Below, in pieces: positions 24,050 through 35,228 of a stretch of DNA of 64,000 bases; positions within the stretch are counted from its first letter, which is position 1, and each line of letters opens with the position of its first letter. The DNA is from Mycoplasma sp. Mirounga ES2805-ORL (GTDB taxonomy: Bacteria > Bacillota_I > Bacilli_A > Mycoplasmatales > Metamycoplasmataceae), in assembly GCF_017084445.1 (NCBI RefSeq), contig NZ_CP070947.1:682001-746000 (forward strand), written 5' to 3'. Under the pieces are notes generated by a model, which made no database searches, was not told where the DNA came from, and worked only from the letters and a program-made list of their open reading frames with translations. The position numbers were made by a program, and so were the translations under genes.

Positions 24050-26380
24050 ATGAAAAAAAGAATAAAAAATATTTTAGCTTTAGAATTACTTGCACCTATT
24101 TTTGTTTCTCCATTTGTTTTATCTTCTGGTTGTTCAAGTGATAAAGCGGACAAATCTAAAAAAAATAAACCGATTGATGAATTAAAAAGTGATATAGAAA
24201 CATACAAACAAGTTATTGATGGTTTTTTTGACCAATTTGCTAATAAAACAGCTGAATTAAATGAATTAGATAATTCAAATTCACTATTTTTAATACAACC
24301 TGTTGAAGGTAAAATGGTACAAGGAAGTTTGGATAAATTATTGCCTACTCAATTTGAAAAGTACACAAAAAATGGCTCATTTAAAGTCGTATTTAACCCA
24401 TCAAATAAAAATAGCAAAGATCTAGAAAAAATTTTCTCAATTAAAATTTCTAATGTTATTTTAGGCGACAAAGTTCAAGCTATTAAAGAGGGTTCTGCAG
24501 AAATTTCTTTTGAAATTACTAACTTATTAGATTCAAACACTGAGTATAAACTAATTAAAGTTAATGGTTTTAAATCAAATTCTGCCGGCATTAATGAAGA
24601 TGGTTATTTACCCGGTGCATCAGATTCATTAAAACCTAAAAAGTCTGAAATTAGCAAGTATGCATTAGAATACTCTCAAGATAAAAGATTTGATATTGAT
24701 AATGAAAAATACATGAGAATTTTGAAAAACCAATATCAACAACCATTAAATGTTGTTAGAAATGAAATATCAAATACTACTTTAGCTTCAAAAATATACG
24801 ATGAAAAAGCTAAAAAAATAAAGCTCGATACATATGAAAACTCAGCATACAAAGGTTTTACATTACCTGTTTATAATGGAAATAATGAATTTCAAGGTTT
24901 AGCTCTAAATTTAAAAAATGGTGAAGTATCAAAAGGTCCTTCATGAGTTGATTCTTTAGGAAAATCAGATGAAAACAAAATTAGCGGTTTAGCAAGAGTT
25001 TTGATTAATGAAAACTATTTAAAAATAGCTCATCAAACATATTCGGTATCGTTTACAAATAAAAAGCCAGACATTAAAGATGACAATAAAATAAAAGAAT
25101 ATAGTGACACTGGCACCATGTGGATTCTAGATTATCAAGAAAGAAAAGATGGGAAATACCCAACTAAATGATATTTTGGAACGAATGTCCACGTTACTGA
25201 CAATATTAAGGATGACACACCTAAGTTTTCTATTTTAAAATTGAAAAATGATGTTAAAGTAGGAACAAAATTACATACTTCTGGATTTGATGATAGATTT
25301 GAAAATTTTATTTTTGATAAAAAAAATGAAAATATTAAAGTTGTTTATCAAGCTAAGGATTATTTAAGAGACAACCCATTAGATTATCTTGTTCAATCAC
25401 AAAAAAATGAAATAAAACAAATGCAAGAATTTTTAGATTTTGCTGTTATTGAAATAGATTTTGAAAAAATTAATCCAAGTGAAATAACAGTTTTATCTAA
25501 AAATAACTGAGTTACTAAATATAAAGATCTAGATTCTTATAATTTTGCTAAAGAAATAACTAATAATTATTACGGATTATCTAAAGATGAAAAAGTTAAA
25601 TTTAAATCTCATTCATATTTAAACAATTATCAACAGATAGATTTTCCATTAGCTTTAAAATCAAATCAATCATTTCCCGAAAATATTGATCAACTATTTG
25701 CCCTTGGTTATCCTAATTCTTCAGGAGATTTTTTCTTAAAACCATATGAAGATGATGATGAAAGAGATCCTAAAATTTCAAAATGAAATTATAGTTTATG
25801 AACTAATTCAGATTACACATTCTATGATTTAGTTAATAATCCTAATTCATTTAATGACCCTAAACAGCTTGCTAAATTTAATAAAGGAAATTTCCTTTCA
25901 TATCAAATTGGCTACAGAACCTTTTCCGACAAGCCTGGTGTTGTTGATTCATTTATTTCTTCACCTATTGTTGGTAGAAATCTTTATATTGATCCATATT
26001 TCGCTCATCCAAAGCAAGATAAGATGAAATATATTCACTACGGTCTTGAATATGCATTAAGACACTATGCACCAGTTGGTGGTTCATCAGGTTCAAGTGT
26101 TAGAACAAAAAATAATGAATTAGTTGGTGTTTATCACGCTTCTAATGTTGTTGCTAAAACTGGTTTAGTAGCTGCATTTAGAAGTGAGGGATTCAACTAC
26201 AACAAGCTTTATGGTGATTATAACTTACCTCAATATGATCTAATATATGGTGGTGGAAAAAATCAACAAAATTCTTATCGTGAAGCTTTAATAAAACTAT
26301 ATGGTGAAGATATTAAGACAGCAATTTTTGATCAAGGTCTAAATTCTAAATATATTCCCGAGGAATTCCAATTCCATTAA
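24050..26380 (+). CDS. mip: Immunoglobulin-specific serine protease MIP, lipoprotein
   Basis: MIP cleaves the heavy chain of antibody held by MIB. The 776-residue protein has a lipoprotein signal with lipobox LSSGC (Cys near residue 29). A domain of about 300 residues follows, then a chymotrypsin-like protease domain. The probable triad is visible: H381 in FGTNVHVTD, D463 in FLDFAVIEID, and S680 in PVGGSSGSSV. Known MIP proteins are about 800 residues, so it appears intact. GGAG overlaps the end of mib, which indicates a bicistronic unit. Several Trp codons are TGA, one is TGG. A terminator follows, before the ATPase cluster. Confidence 0.9.
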
Positions 26381-26396
26381 TTTAAAATAATTTAGT

Positions 26397-26418
26397 AAAA
26401 AGCTTCTTGCTTTTTATT
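26397..26418 (+). terminator. Terminator between mip and the F1-like ATPase cluster
   Basis: The stem AAAAAGC/GCTTTTT with loop TTCTT is followed by an A-T tail. It is rather short, so partial readthrough into the ATPase genes is possible; no strong separate promoter is obvious in the 61-base gap. Confidence 0.6.
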
Positions 26419-26441
26419 AATTTTTATAGAGAAAGAAATAC

Positions 26442-27899
26442 ATGAAAAAAGAAATTATTAATAATAAAAAAGTTTATGACAATTATGAAACTTTGCTCAA
26501 AAACCAAAACATAAATTGAATAGCAAAAATTTGTAAGATTTCAATAGTCTTATTTTTATCTTTATCTTGATTAATGATTTTAATATTTTCAACAAGAACA
26601 ATTTTTGCTAAGCCTATGTTATTAAATAATTCGATATACTTTTTTATGAATTTGGATGTTTCACAGCAAAAAACTGCTAATTTCTTAATTCTTTTTAGAG
26701 TTATTTTATTATCGTTTGTTTTATTTTATTCAGCATATAGAAACTACATCAATATTGATTTATATGAAAAAAACATTAAGTTATATTTACCATTTTTTAT
26801 TCTTTATTTTTCATTATCAATAGTAAGTGTTGTTTTATTCTTTACTTTTTTCTCATTGTTTACTAAAAGTATTATTCAATTATCATTTATTTTGATACCT
26901 GTTTTATTATTGTCAATTGCTGATCAAGTAACTAGATTTATTTTAGGAAGAAAATTTAATCCAACATTATATAGAAATAAGATTCCTATTCTAATTAGTG
27001 TGTTTTCACAAGTAGTTTTAGTTACAGTTACCATGCTAATTTTATTCTTATGATCAAGTGCTAACTACAATTCAATGTTTGGCGAAAATGGTAATAATTA
27101 TTTTTATGATAAGTGGCAAAAATTATTTACAGAAAGAAAATTTTCTAATTTCTTTCTTATTCTATTTGCATTTCTCTTTTTAGCAATTTTAATAATGGGT
27201 TCAAATATATATTTTGTGGTTTATTTAATAAACAAAAAATATAATGAATATTTTTTAAAAAATAAAATTACTTTAGCAATCAGTTTATTAGCTTCAACAT
27301 TGGTATGATTTGTTATTCTTCTATTTGAAAAAAATAAAATAATATTAATTACGGGTGAATCGCAAAAGAACGAATATATTTATCTAATCGAAACTGCACT
27401 TATTTTAATCTTATTTACATTATTTGCTTTTTTAACACTATACAAAAAAATAAAGACAAAAAGTACTTTAATAAATTTAGTTTATTTTTCATGTTTCAAT
27501 TTATTAATTTGAACATCATTGATAATAACAATTTTTCTAAACGATAATAATAATGTAAATAGTATTAATTTATTTTTTGCTTCAATAGTGGGTTTAGCTT
27601 CATATATTATTTTTAGATTTAAGAATAAGAATATTAATACTTGAATTACATTTTTTGCTAAATTAAATTTAATTTCATCAATATTAACAATTTTAGTTTT
27701 TGGTCTTAATAAAATTTTATTAAATAGTGATCCAAAAAACTATTTATTTTATACAATTGATTCCAACTTATATTTAACACAAATTTTTGTAGTAATTCAA
27801 GTTTCATTATGAGTATTATTTTTAACTTACATCAGTATTTCAGCTTTTATAGTTTTTCTAAAGATTGCAAAACTATCGAATGGAAAAAAGGAGTTTTAA
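26442..27899 (+). CDS. Multi-spanning membrane protein of the F1-like ATPase cluster (X0 component)
   Basis: This is the first gene of a seven-gene cluster. The 485-residue protein is almost entirely hydrophobic, with about twelve predicted membrane helices (starting at residue 30, last one before the KLSNGKKEF tail). Béven and colleagues described seven-gene mycoplasma F1-like clusters containing one protein with twelve and one with three membrane helices; this matches the twelve-helix member. Its role is unknown; by analogy with F0 it may couple ATP hydrolysis to movement of an ion or substrate. It shows no similarity I recognise to F0 subunit a. A GAAAG site precedes the ATG, and the next gene follows after 1 base. 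Confidence 0.72.
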
Positions 27900-27900
27900 G

Positions 27901-28422
27901 ATGAAAAAAAATAAGAATACAAAGTTAGACAAAACAAATCTTTTTGATGTTTATAAGCATTATAAGGAGATTAAAGAAGATCCTTTCTTTATATCTTTTG
28001 ACAAATTAACAGCATCAGTTTTAATAAAAAGTCAATTGGGTTTTGATTCTAAAGTGTTTAATGATTTTGAGAAACAAATTCAAAAAGCAATCAATAACAA
28101 GTATGAAATTCTTTTCCGAAATTTTGTTATTTCTTTTAATGTAAATTTAAAATTTAGTGCCGATATTTTAGTGCCGATAGTAACTAGCAAATTAAGTTCT
28201 AATTCTGAAACTATTAATTTTAAATCGTCAAATGAGATATCTAAAGACAATTTTTTAAGTATTTATAATGAAATTATTTATCAATTACTAAAGCAAGGCA
28301 ATTATCTAGAGGTACTTCCTAATTTAATTGTTCACTTATCCAAATCAACAAATTCACTAAAAGTTTCTTTTAGTGAACAATGAGTAATGGATATTGATAG
28401 AGGTGACAATGGATCTAAATAA
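27901..28422 (+). CDS. Unknown soluble protein of the F1-like ATPase cluster
   Basis: This 173-residue protein has no signal peptide, membrane helix or recognised motif. It is the second gene of the cluster and corresponds by position to the third protein without homologues described for these operons. It has Lys-rich N-terminal residues and a mix of helix and strand (IQKAINNKYEILFRNFVI). The start at 27901 is preferred over upstream in-frame alternatives because AAGGAG lies 9 bases before it and it begins just after the previous stop. A TGA at 28381 is Trp and adds thirteen further codons. It overlaps the gamma-like gene by 14 bases. Confidence 0.65.
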
Positions 28423-29329
28423 ATTAGTTCTTAAAAAAAGAAATTTAGAAAATATTTATTTAAAGGTAAATAATGAAAAAAATGTTTTATTAACAAACAT
28501 GTTGAAGTTAACTAAAAAAATTAATTATTTAGTTCATGACTGCCTAAACACAAAACAATTAATAATAGACCTAGTTAATAGATTTAATATTAAAAATATT
28601 TTTGTAAATCGGGATAAAAATAAAATATTTCAGAAAATTAAACGAACATTTTCAAAACCAAAGAATCTTTGAATATATTTATCAGAAGAACAAAAGTATT
28701 CAACAGATTCTTATTCAAGATATGAAAAAAATATCTTGAGGGAAGTTGACAAAAAGAATTCAACATTTATAACTATTGGTAAAAAAGCCAAGGACTTTGT
28801 TATAAAGAACAATTTTAATTTATTTAAGAGCTTTGACAAAAGTGACTTAAACTATAAATTTATAATGCAAATTAGTCAAATTATTAAATTACTTTTTTTT
28901 GAAGAAGGTTATGAAAATGTATATTTTGTTTTAAATTCAAATAAAAACTATGATGGACACTTTACTCTTCTCCCTATTAATGAGTTTGATATAAATAGAT
29001 TAATAACTAAAAATGAGCATATAGATAAAGAATTTGATAATTTATCAAATGTTAAGTTCTTTCCGAACATAGATGAGTTTTTAGATACTCAAATAGATTT
29101 ATTTATTCAAAGTGCTATTTATTCCTTGATTGTAGAGTCATCATTTTATAAAACAAAAGTTGGATTGGTTACAACCAATAAAACATTAAAAGACCTTGAT
29201 GAAACTATTTCTAAAATTTCTAAAAAAGTTACAAACCTTAAGCGCGAAAAAGAAATTGAGGAAATTACTCTATTAACTAGAACTAATAAAAAGATGATTA
29301 TTAATCTTGGAGCTAGTGAGGAAGAATAA
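28409..29329 (+). CDS. F1-like ATPase gamma-like (central stalk) subunit
   Basis: This 306-residue protein has long helices at both ends and an alpha/beta region between, the plan of F1 gamma. In F1 the N- and C-terminal helices form the rotating coiled coil inside the alpha-beta ring. The N-terminal helix covers about residues 1-55. The C-terminal helix covers about residues 255-300 and ends in KEIEEITLLTRTNKKMIINL, resembling the gamma C-terminus. Sequence identity to true gamma is low, as reported for these clusters. ATG at 28409 is chosen over TTG 28394 because AGAGG lies 6 bases before it. The stop overlaps the next start by one base (TAATG). Confidence 0.65.
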
Positions 29330-29790
29330 TGAGTAGACAAACATTTAAATTACTTATTAACTATGATTTTGGGAAAAGTATTATTTTCAACAAAGCAGAT
29401 ATAGCTATAAATTACGACGAGGAAAAACAATGAATCTATTTAGATTCAAACTCATTAGGCGGTTTTGGTAAAAAATTATTTAGAATTAATGACTATGAAA
29501 AAAACAAGACTTGATACATTTTTTTAGAAAACGTTAGTTTTATAGTTAGCGAAAAAACAATAAAGATCAAAACAGATTCTCAAGTTACTTTTTTAGAACA
29601 AGCTAGAGTCAAGGTTGATTTAACTAAGTTAATTAAAGAAAAAAGAAAACAAATTGAATATTTAAGCGCCATTAAAAAAATTGGAATTAATATTGATAAT
29701 TATCTAAGACTAAATGATTATAAACAAATGTTGTACGAATTAGAGCTTAGACAGTTATTCAATTTGGTCGAAGGAGATTTAAATGAATAA
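29329..29790 (+). CDS. F1-like ATPase epsilon-like subunit
   Basis: This 153-residue protein starts with short strands (FKLLINYDFGKSIIF, WYIFLENVSFIVSEKTIKIK), compatible with the beta-sandwich of F1 epsilon. It ends with two helices (TKLIKEKRKQIEYLSAIKK and YKQMLYELELRQLFNLVEG), like the epsilon C-terminal hairpin. Size is close to bacterial epsilon (about 135 residues). It occupies the fourth position in the cluster, after gamma-like, which agrees with the described operon content. It shares one base with the previous gene and overlaps the next by eight, which points to translational coupling. Confidence 0.6.
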
Positions 29791-31903
29791 AAAAATAAAA
29801 CAAGTATTCTTAAAATCTTCCGTTATAGCAACTACACTATTGCCTTCAGCGATAGTAATTAGTGCCGTTGATAAATCAAATAGTGAAAACAAATTGAGTC
29901 CTAATTTTGATGAGTTTAAGGCCCAAGCAGATAAATTAATTAAATCATTTTTAAAGGAATGTATTGAAGATTTTATTAAAAATATTGAAGACAAAAAAAG
30001 AGCACTAGCAAAAGATAACACGAAAACATATAAGAACAAAATAGAAGAGATGGCTTATTTTGATTTCATTATTGAATATTTCAATAATAAAAATTTAATT
30101 ATTGATAATCCTCAAAATTATGGTCTAACAATTATTTTTCCTCATGTTATATCAAGAAACAAAAAAATACAAATGGCAAATATTGAGTTTGATAAAAGAA
30201 TGTACAAAAATGTTAAAACAGGTGTAGGAGACTTTACAGATTATAATGATGCCGTTTCTACAGATGGTAAGATAAAAAAAGAAGGCGAATTACAAGTAAA
30301 TGGATTAAAGAAGGATGAATTTTCTAAAATATTAACGAAGTATGTTGAATCCTTAAAGAAAGAATTCAATAAATTAGTTTTTTCAAAAGAAGATATTTTA
30401 GAGCTTGGCAAGGATTTTGAGTTAGTTAAGTCAGATACTGATTCTTTTAAAATAAAGTTTACTGATTCATTTATAAATAAGAATGTTAATATAACTTTGT
30501 ACCTTAAATCTAAAATCAAAAAAAGGTTTTTACATTTTGATTTAAAGCAAAATGAAGAATCAGAGGAACCAGTTCAAAGTGAGAGTGAACAATCTAATCC
30601 AATTGAAAAACCTCCTGTTAAACCCTTAGTTCCTGGAAAAAAACTAACTAATAATAAAATAAATAGTCAAGTTATAGAGGCTTTACCAAATTTAGCTCCA
30701 CTAATTAAACATAATAAGTTAGACTTATCTAAAGAGAACTTGATGATTGATTTCAAGAACAATCAAGCTAACCACGATGATTATTTTTTCTTTAACAATC
30801 CTATTAACACCAGATTTAAATATTCTGTTGAGGATTTGAATATAGAGAATAGTGAATTGTATGCTTGAGTAAAACTATCTGATAGAAATAATCCTTCTAA
30901 ATTAAAAAGAAGATATAAAGTTGCGATATTCATTCCAAAAGAGAACGAAATAGATCAATATAAAGCAATCGAAGATATTTATGAGAATCAAATAAAGACA
31001 ATTCAAGAAACTTATAAAAATTTTTATTTATCTTTAGATCTAGACGATACTATTGATTATTCTAAATTAAGAAGCAATGAGTTAGAAAATTCTTTATCTA
31101 ACATGATTGATTTAGCCCAAAAAATAAACAGCGGTAATTGAGACCAATCATTTAAGCAATATCAAAATGAATTAATTCAAGATTTATCTTTAAAATATAA
31201 AGTTTCATCTGATAATCAAAATTTAATTAATAAATCTAATAGTCAAATACAATATTCTTTTTTAAAATCATTAATAAATTCTAAAATAAATAATAATCCA
31301 TATTGATTCACGTTTTCAAAATCAATTGAAGTTGTTTATGGTCAGTTTAAGGAAATTATTTCTGGAAATTATAACGATTTTATTAAACCTAATTTCAAAG
31401 CTAAAAATATTAATATAGATGTTTTGAATAAATTGGGTACAAAGATTGAAAAAAATGTTTTTAGACTAAAAAATGTCGCATTAGAAAAACCAATCCAAGT
31501 TAAAAAATGATATGAAAACTATTTATCTATAACGTCTGATATTATTAAAGATTTTAAGACATTGTCTAAATTAGCTTTAAATAAAGAAATAATTGATATT
31601 GATCCTAAAATAGAAAATTTTACAGAGCAAGAAATTAAAGATTTTATTAATGCTTATAATGACGCACAGTCAAGTATTAAAAACGCAAATATTAAACAAA
31701 ATAAATTTGAAGAAATTTTGGGATCGGTATTAATATCTATAGGTTTATTGTTTCTTCTAGTAAATATAGTATTTTTAATTATTAGGCACAAGAATATAAA
31801 AAACAAGACCGCATTACTATTAAATATATTAACGTTAAGCCTGTCATTAATATTGATAATATCAGGCGCACCTCTTATTGTTTTAAGTCTGAAAGGAATG
31901 TAA
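29783..31903 (+). CDS. Three-helix surface protein of the F1-like ATPase cluster (X0 component)
   Basis: This 706-residue protein has one N-terminal hydrophobic segment ([22 protein letters not shown]). A long hydrophilic region of about 620 residues follows that would lie outside the cell, then two C-terminal membrane helices (residues about 653-675 and 681-703). This matches the three-helix protein of described F1-like clusters. The ectodomain is Lys/Asn/Glu-rich with a short Pro linker ([13 protein letters not shown] near residue 275) and no enzyme motif I recognise. Its large outward domain makes it the best candidate for contact with MIB/MIP. AAGGAG lies inside the previous gene's end. 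Confidence 0.68.
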
Positions 31904-31904
31904 T

Positions 31905-33443
31905 ATGAAAGAACAAGAACAAATTAAAGTTTCTGCTGTATTTGACTATATAATACAAGTAAAGGGAAAATACAACTATAAACAAAGGCAAATTTTTACT
32001 TTAAAAAATAATAAAGAAGTTAGGTTATTTTTAATTCAGGCTTCAGAAAATTATGCTTACTTATTATCAAACACACAAGATAATGTAGTTAATGTTAATG
32101 ATGAAATTCTTGAGTGTGATAATGAAGATTCAGTGACAACATATAATGATTTCTTCGGAAAAATAATTAATATTAAAAATGAAATAATTTTTCCTATTGA
32201 AAGTAAAAATAATAAATTATCTAATCCTATTCAACACAAGTTTCCAACATTTGGCATAGCACATAATTTAATGCTGGTTAAAAGGTTAAATGAACAATTA
32301 CACACAGGAATTATTTCAATTGATTTATTGGTACCTATTGGCAAAGGTCAAAGAGAGTTAATTATAGGCGATCGTCAAACTGGAAAAACTCATATTGCTT
32401 TAAATACAATTATTAATCAAGCTAAAAATAATGTTAAATGTATTTATGTTGCAATTGGACAAAAAAAAGAAACAATTACAACTGTTTATAAAAACTTAGA
32501 AGCTTATGATGTTTTAAAAAACACAATTATTATTGATGCTCCAGCAACAAGCGTGTATGAACAATATCTTGCGCCATATATTGCGATGGCCCATGCCGAA
32601 AATTTATCAGTTGATAATGATGTGCTTATTGTATTTGATGATTTAACAAAGCATGCAAACATAATAAGAGAAATTGCGTTGTTAACTGATAAGCCTGTTG
32701 GTAAAGAAGCTATGCCTGGTGATTTATTCTTCTCGCACTCGTCTTTACTTGAAAGAGCAGGTTCATTTGTTGATAGAAAAACAATAACTGCACTCCCTAT
32801 CTTACAAACTATAGATGGCGATATAACATCTTTAATAGCATCAAATATTATTTCTATCACCGATGGCCAAATTGTAACAAGTGCTGACTTATTTGCATCC
32901 GGAAAACTACCAGCTATTAATTTGGACTTATCTGTTTCAAGAACTGGATCAAGTGTCCAAACTAGAAACGTAACTAAGATAGCTGGTGAAGTTGGTAAGA
33001 TTTATAAAAAATACAAGAAGCATTTAAAACTAGCTATGTTAGATTACAACTTTAACGATGAAACCTCAAATCTTTTATATAAAGGTAAAATGATTGAAAA
33101 GCTATTTAATCAAAAAGGTTTTGCTTTATATTCACACTCTTTTATGATGTTTATGATTAAATTAATTTCTTGAAATATTTTAAAAAATGTTAATGACGAG
33201 GGAAAGGCTATTAAATTTTTAGATACGCTAATTAACACTAACGAAGATGCAAAGGAAATATTTAAAGTTCTTGAAGAAGGAAAAGAGCATGACGATAAAA
33301 TGGTAAAAAACTACTTTTTATTTGCATTAAAACAATATTCAAACTTTAATAATTTAGATTGAAATATTGATAATCAATATGAATTCATCCCCTTTCCTGA
33401 AGAATATTTATTATGAATTTCAAAAAAATTAGGAGATAAATAA
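31905..33443 (+). CDS. F1-like ATPase alpha-like subunit
   Basis: This 512-residue protein is homologous to F1 alpha. It carries Walker A GDRQTGKT at residues 155-162, the alpha-type wording [16 protein letters not shown], Walker B-like [12 protein letters not shown], and [21 protein letters not shown]. It keeps the arginine finger, R346 in SVSRTGSS, which in F1 completes the catalytic site of the neighbouring beta subunit. The N-terminal barrel and C-terminal helical part are much diverged, and TGA Trp codons interrupt the C-terminal third. It follows the three-helix gene by one base, and its stop overlaps the beta-like start by one base. Confidence 0.9.
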
Positions 33444-34831
33444 TGAAACCAAAAATTACACAAATTTGATCAGATATTGTTGAAATAAGATTTTCTAAGA
33501 ACGATTTGCCTAAATTGAATAGCATCTTAACTTTACATAATGGAAAAACTTTTTTACTTGTTAAAAGAATAGTTGACGAACAAAACGTTAAAGCAATAAC
33601 AATTTATAGCAGTAAAAATATTTCTTTGGACGACGATGTTGTTGACACAAAGAAGACCTTTATGGTTCCTGTTGGAAAAAATTCAAAAAACAATATTTAT
33701 AATTTCTGAGGCGCTCCTTTATTAACTAATAGAAACACAAAACCTAAATACGTTGAAATGAATTCCTTAATAAAACAAACTAGAATTCAAAATATAAAAC
33801 CCAAGATAATTGAAACAGGTATAAAAGCTATTGATTTTTTTATTCCTATAATAAAAGGATACAAATTAGGTATATTCGGTGGAGCCGGTGTTGGTAAAAC
33901 GGTTTTAATGAAGGAAATAATATTTAATGTTAATAAGCAAAATAAGGAAACATCTAATATATTTATAGGTTCAGGGGAGCGTTCACGTGAAGCTATTGAG
34001 CTATTTGATGAATTAGAGTCTTCTAATTTAATGAATAATTCAATAATGTATATTTCTAAAATGAACGAATCTCCAGGTGCTAGATCATCTATAGTTCCTA
34101 TTGGTGTTACTGCAGCGGAATATTTACGTGATGTTGAAAAAGAAGATGTTCTTTTGTTTATTGATAATATTTATAGATTCATTCAAGCGGAAAATGAGGT
34201 TAGTGCTTCATTAGGGAAGAAGCCTTCAATTGGCGGTTACCAATCAACCCTTGAAAGCGATGTTGCAAAAGTTCAAGAAAGATTATTTGAAAATGAGAAT
34301 GGTTCAATAACGTCTTTTGAGACTATATTTTTACCAATGGACGACTTAAGTGATCCTTCAGCTGTAGCTGTATTTAACCATTTAGACGGCAAATTAGTTC
34401 TCTCTAGAGAACAAACGTCAAAAAATATTTTTCCAGCGTTTGAACCTCTAGCTAGTTCATCTAATTCTGTTGATGAAAAAATTATTGGTAAAAAACATTT
34501 TAATGCTATTTTAGAAGCTAAAAGAATTTTGAAAGCTTATAAAGATTTAGAGGATGTAATTTTGATTTTAGGTTTTGATGAATTAGATGATGAAAATAAG
34601 ATAATTGTTAAAAAAGCCCTACAATTAGAAAACTTTTTTACACAAAACTTTTTTATGACTGAAAATTTCACTAAATCTCCAGGACAATATGTTACATTGA
34701 ATGATACCGTTGAGAGTGTAGTAAGAATTTTAGATGGTAAATATATTAATCAAAGTCCAGATATTTTTTCATATGTTGGTTCAAACTTAAATATACCGAC
34801 TGACGAAGAACTAGGCTTAAATAATAAGTAA
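33443..34831 (+). CDS. F1-like ATPase beta-like catalytic subunit
   Basis: This 462-residue protein is homologous to F1 beta and appears catalytically competent. Walker A GGAGVGKT lies at residues 146-153, the catalytic Glu is E183 in GERSREA (GERTREG in F1), and KMNESPGARSS corresponds to QMNEPPGAR. A DELSEED-like DELDDEN torque loop and GGYQSTLESDVAKVQER are also present. The N-terminal barrel is poorly conserved. It ends the seven-gene cluster and is followed by a terminator. Genuine housekeeping F1F0 genes (atpA-atpH order) are not in the window, and the order here (12-helix, unknown, gamma, epsilon, 3-helix, alpha, beta) is that of the mycoplasma-specific cluster. Confidence 0.92.
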
Positions 34832-34852
34832 CTTCTATGAAGTTATTTTTTA
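34828..34852 (+). terminator. Terminator of the F1-like ATPase cluster
   Basis: The stem GTAACTTC/GAAGTTAT with loop TAT is followed by TTTTTT. It overlaps the stop codon of the beta-like gene. Confidence 0.8.
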
Positions 34853-34932
34853 TAACCTAATTAAGTTTTGACTATTTTTTTCATAATTTGATAAAAAAAT
34901 ATTTTTTTCTTTAATTTAAAGTTTTTTAAACT

Positions 34933-34938
34933 TATAAT
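34933..34938 (+). promoter_or_regulatory. -10 box of the opp leader RNA
   Basis: TATAAT lies in the gap after the ATPase terminator. A transcript from here would begin near 34945. The -35 region is poly-T and unconvincing. Confidence 0.45.
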
Positions 34939-34947
34939 TCTTTTGTT

Positions 34948-35022
34948 ATGTTAAATAAAAATTATTCACGTATTCTAGGAGCGAATTTCATCATTATTAA
35001 AAATATTATGATGTGCTTTTAG
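34948..35022 (+). CDS. Possible 24-residue leader peptide
   Basis: ATG lies 9 bases after the TATAAT box, placing it at the very start of the predicted transcript, like other leaderless genes in this window. The frame is MLNKNYSRILGANFIII then KNIMMCF and a TAG stop. The stop falls within the 3' arm of stem 1, so translation would melt that stem. In AT-rich DNA with TGA as Trp a 24-codon frame is not rare, so this is only a candidate. Confidence 0.2.
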   Translation: MLNKNYSRILGANFIIIKNIMMCF

Positions 35023-35117
35023 TGTACGACCTGAATACTAAGAAAACTTAGCAGGTCGGTAAGAACCTGCTTATATAATTCCAATATAAAGAGAAATATA
35101 ATAATCTTTACATAGAA

Positions 35118-35166
35118 AATAATAATAAGTGGGTGCAAAACTAAGCCTACTTATTATTATTTTTTG
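35118..35166 (+). terminator. Strong terminator upstream of oppA
   Basis: A 16-bp stem (35118-35133 with 35146-35161, one G-U pair) has a 12-base loop and is followed by TTTTT. It lies 63 bases before the oppA start and would stop transcripts coming from the leader promoter unless read through. Confidence 0.85.
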
Positions 35167-35228
35167 AATAAAAAGAATACTTAACATAACTTATTAAATT
35201 AATAAAAATCCAAAAAGGAGAAGAAAAA

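Larger units (their letters stand above)
34945..35166 (+). ncRNA. Structured leader or small RNA upstream of oppA, class unknown
   Basis: A run of about 220 bases holds several strong stems. Stem 1 pairs 34970-34982 with 35015-35027 (13 positions, one mismatch, some G-U) and has an inner CATCAT/ATGATG stem. Stem 2 is GACCTG/CAGGTC (35028-35033 with 35052-35057), enclosing CTAAG-AAAA-CTTAG. A competing stem pairs AGCAGGT (35050-35056) with ACCTGCT (35065-35071) and cannot form with stem 2. A 16-bp terminator ends the unit at 35166. Mutually exclusive stems before a terminator suggest a riboswitch or attenuator, but an independent small RNA is equally possible. I recognise no known class. Confidence 0.55.

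Noticed and set aside
26442..34831. Cluster considered as the housekeeping F1F0 ATP synthase
   Set aside because: There are no F0 a, b, c or delta genes, gene order differs, and membrane subunits are unrelated; it matches the mycoplasma-specific F1-like cluster instead.
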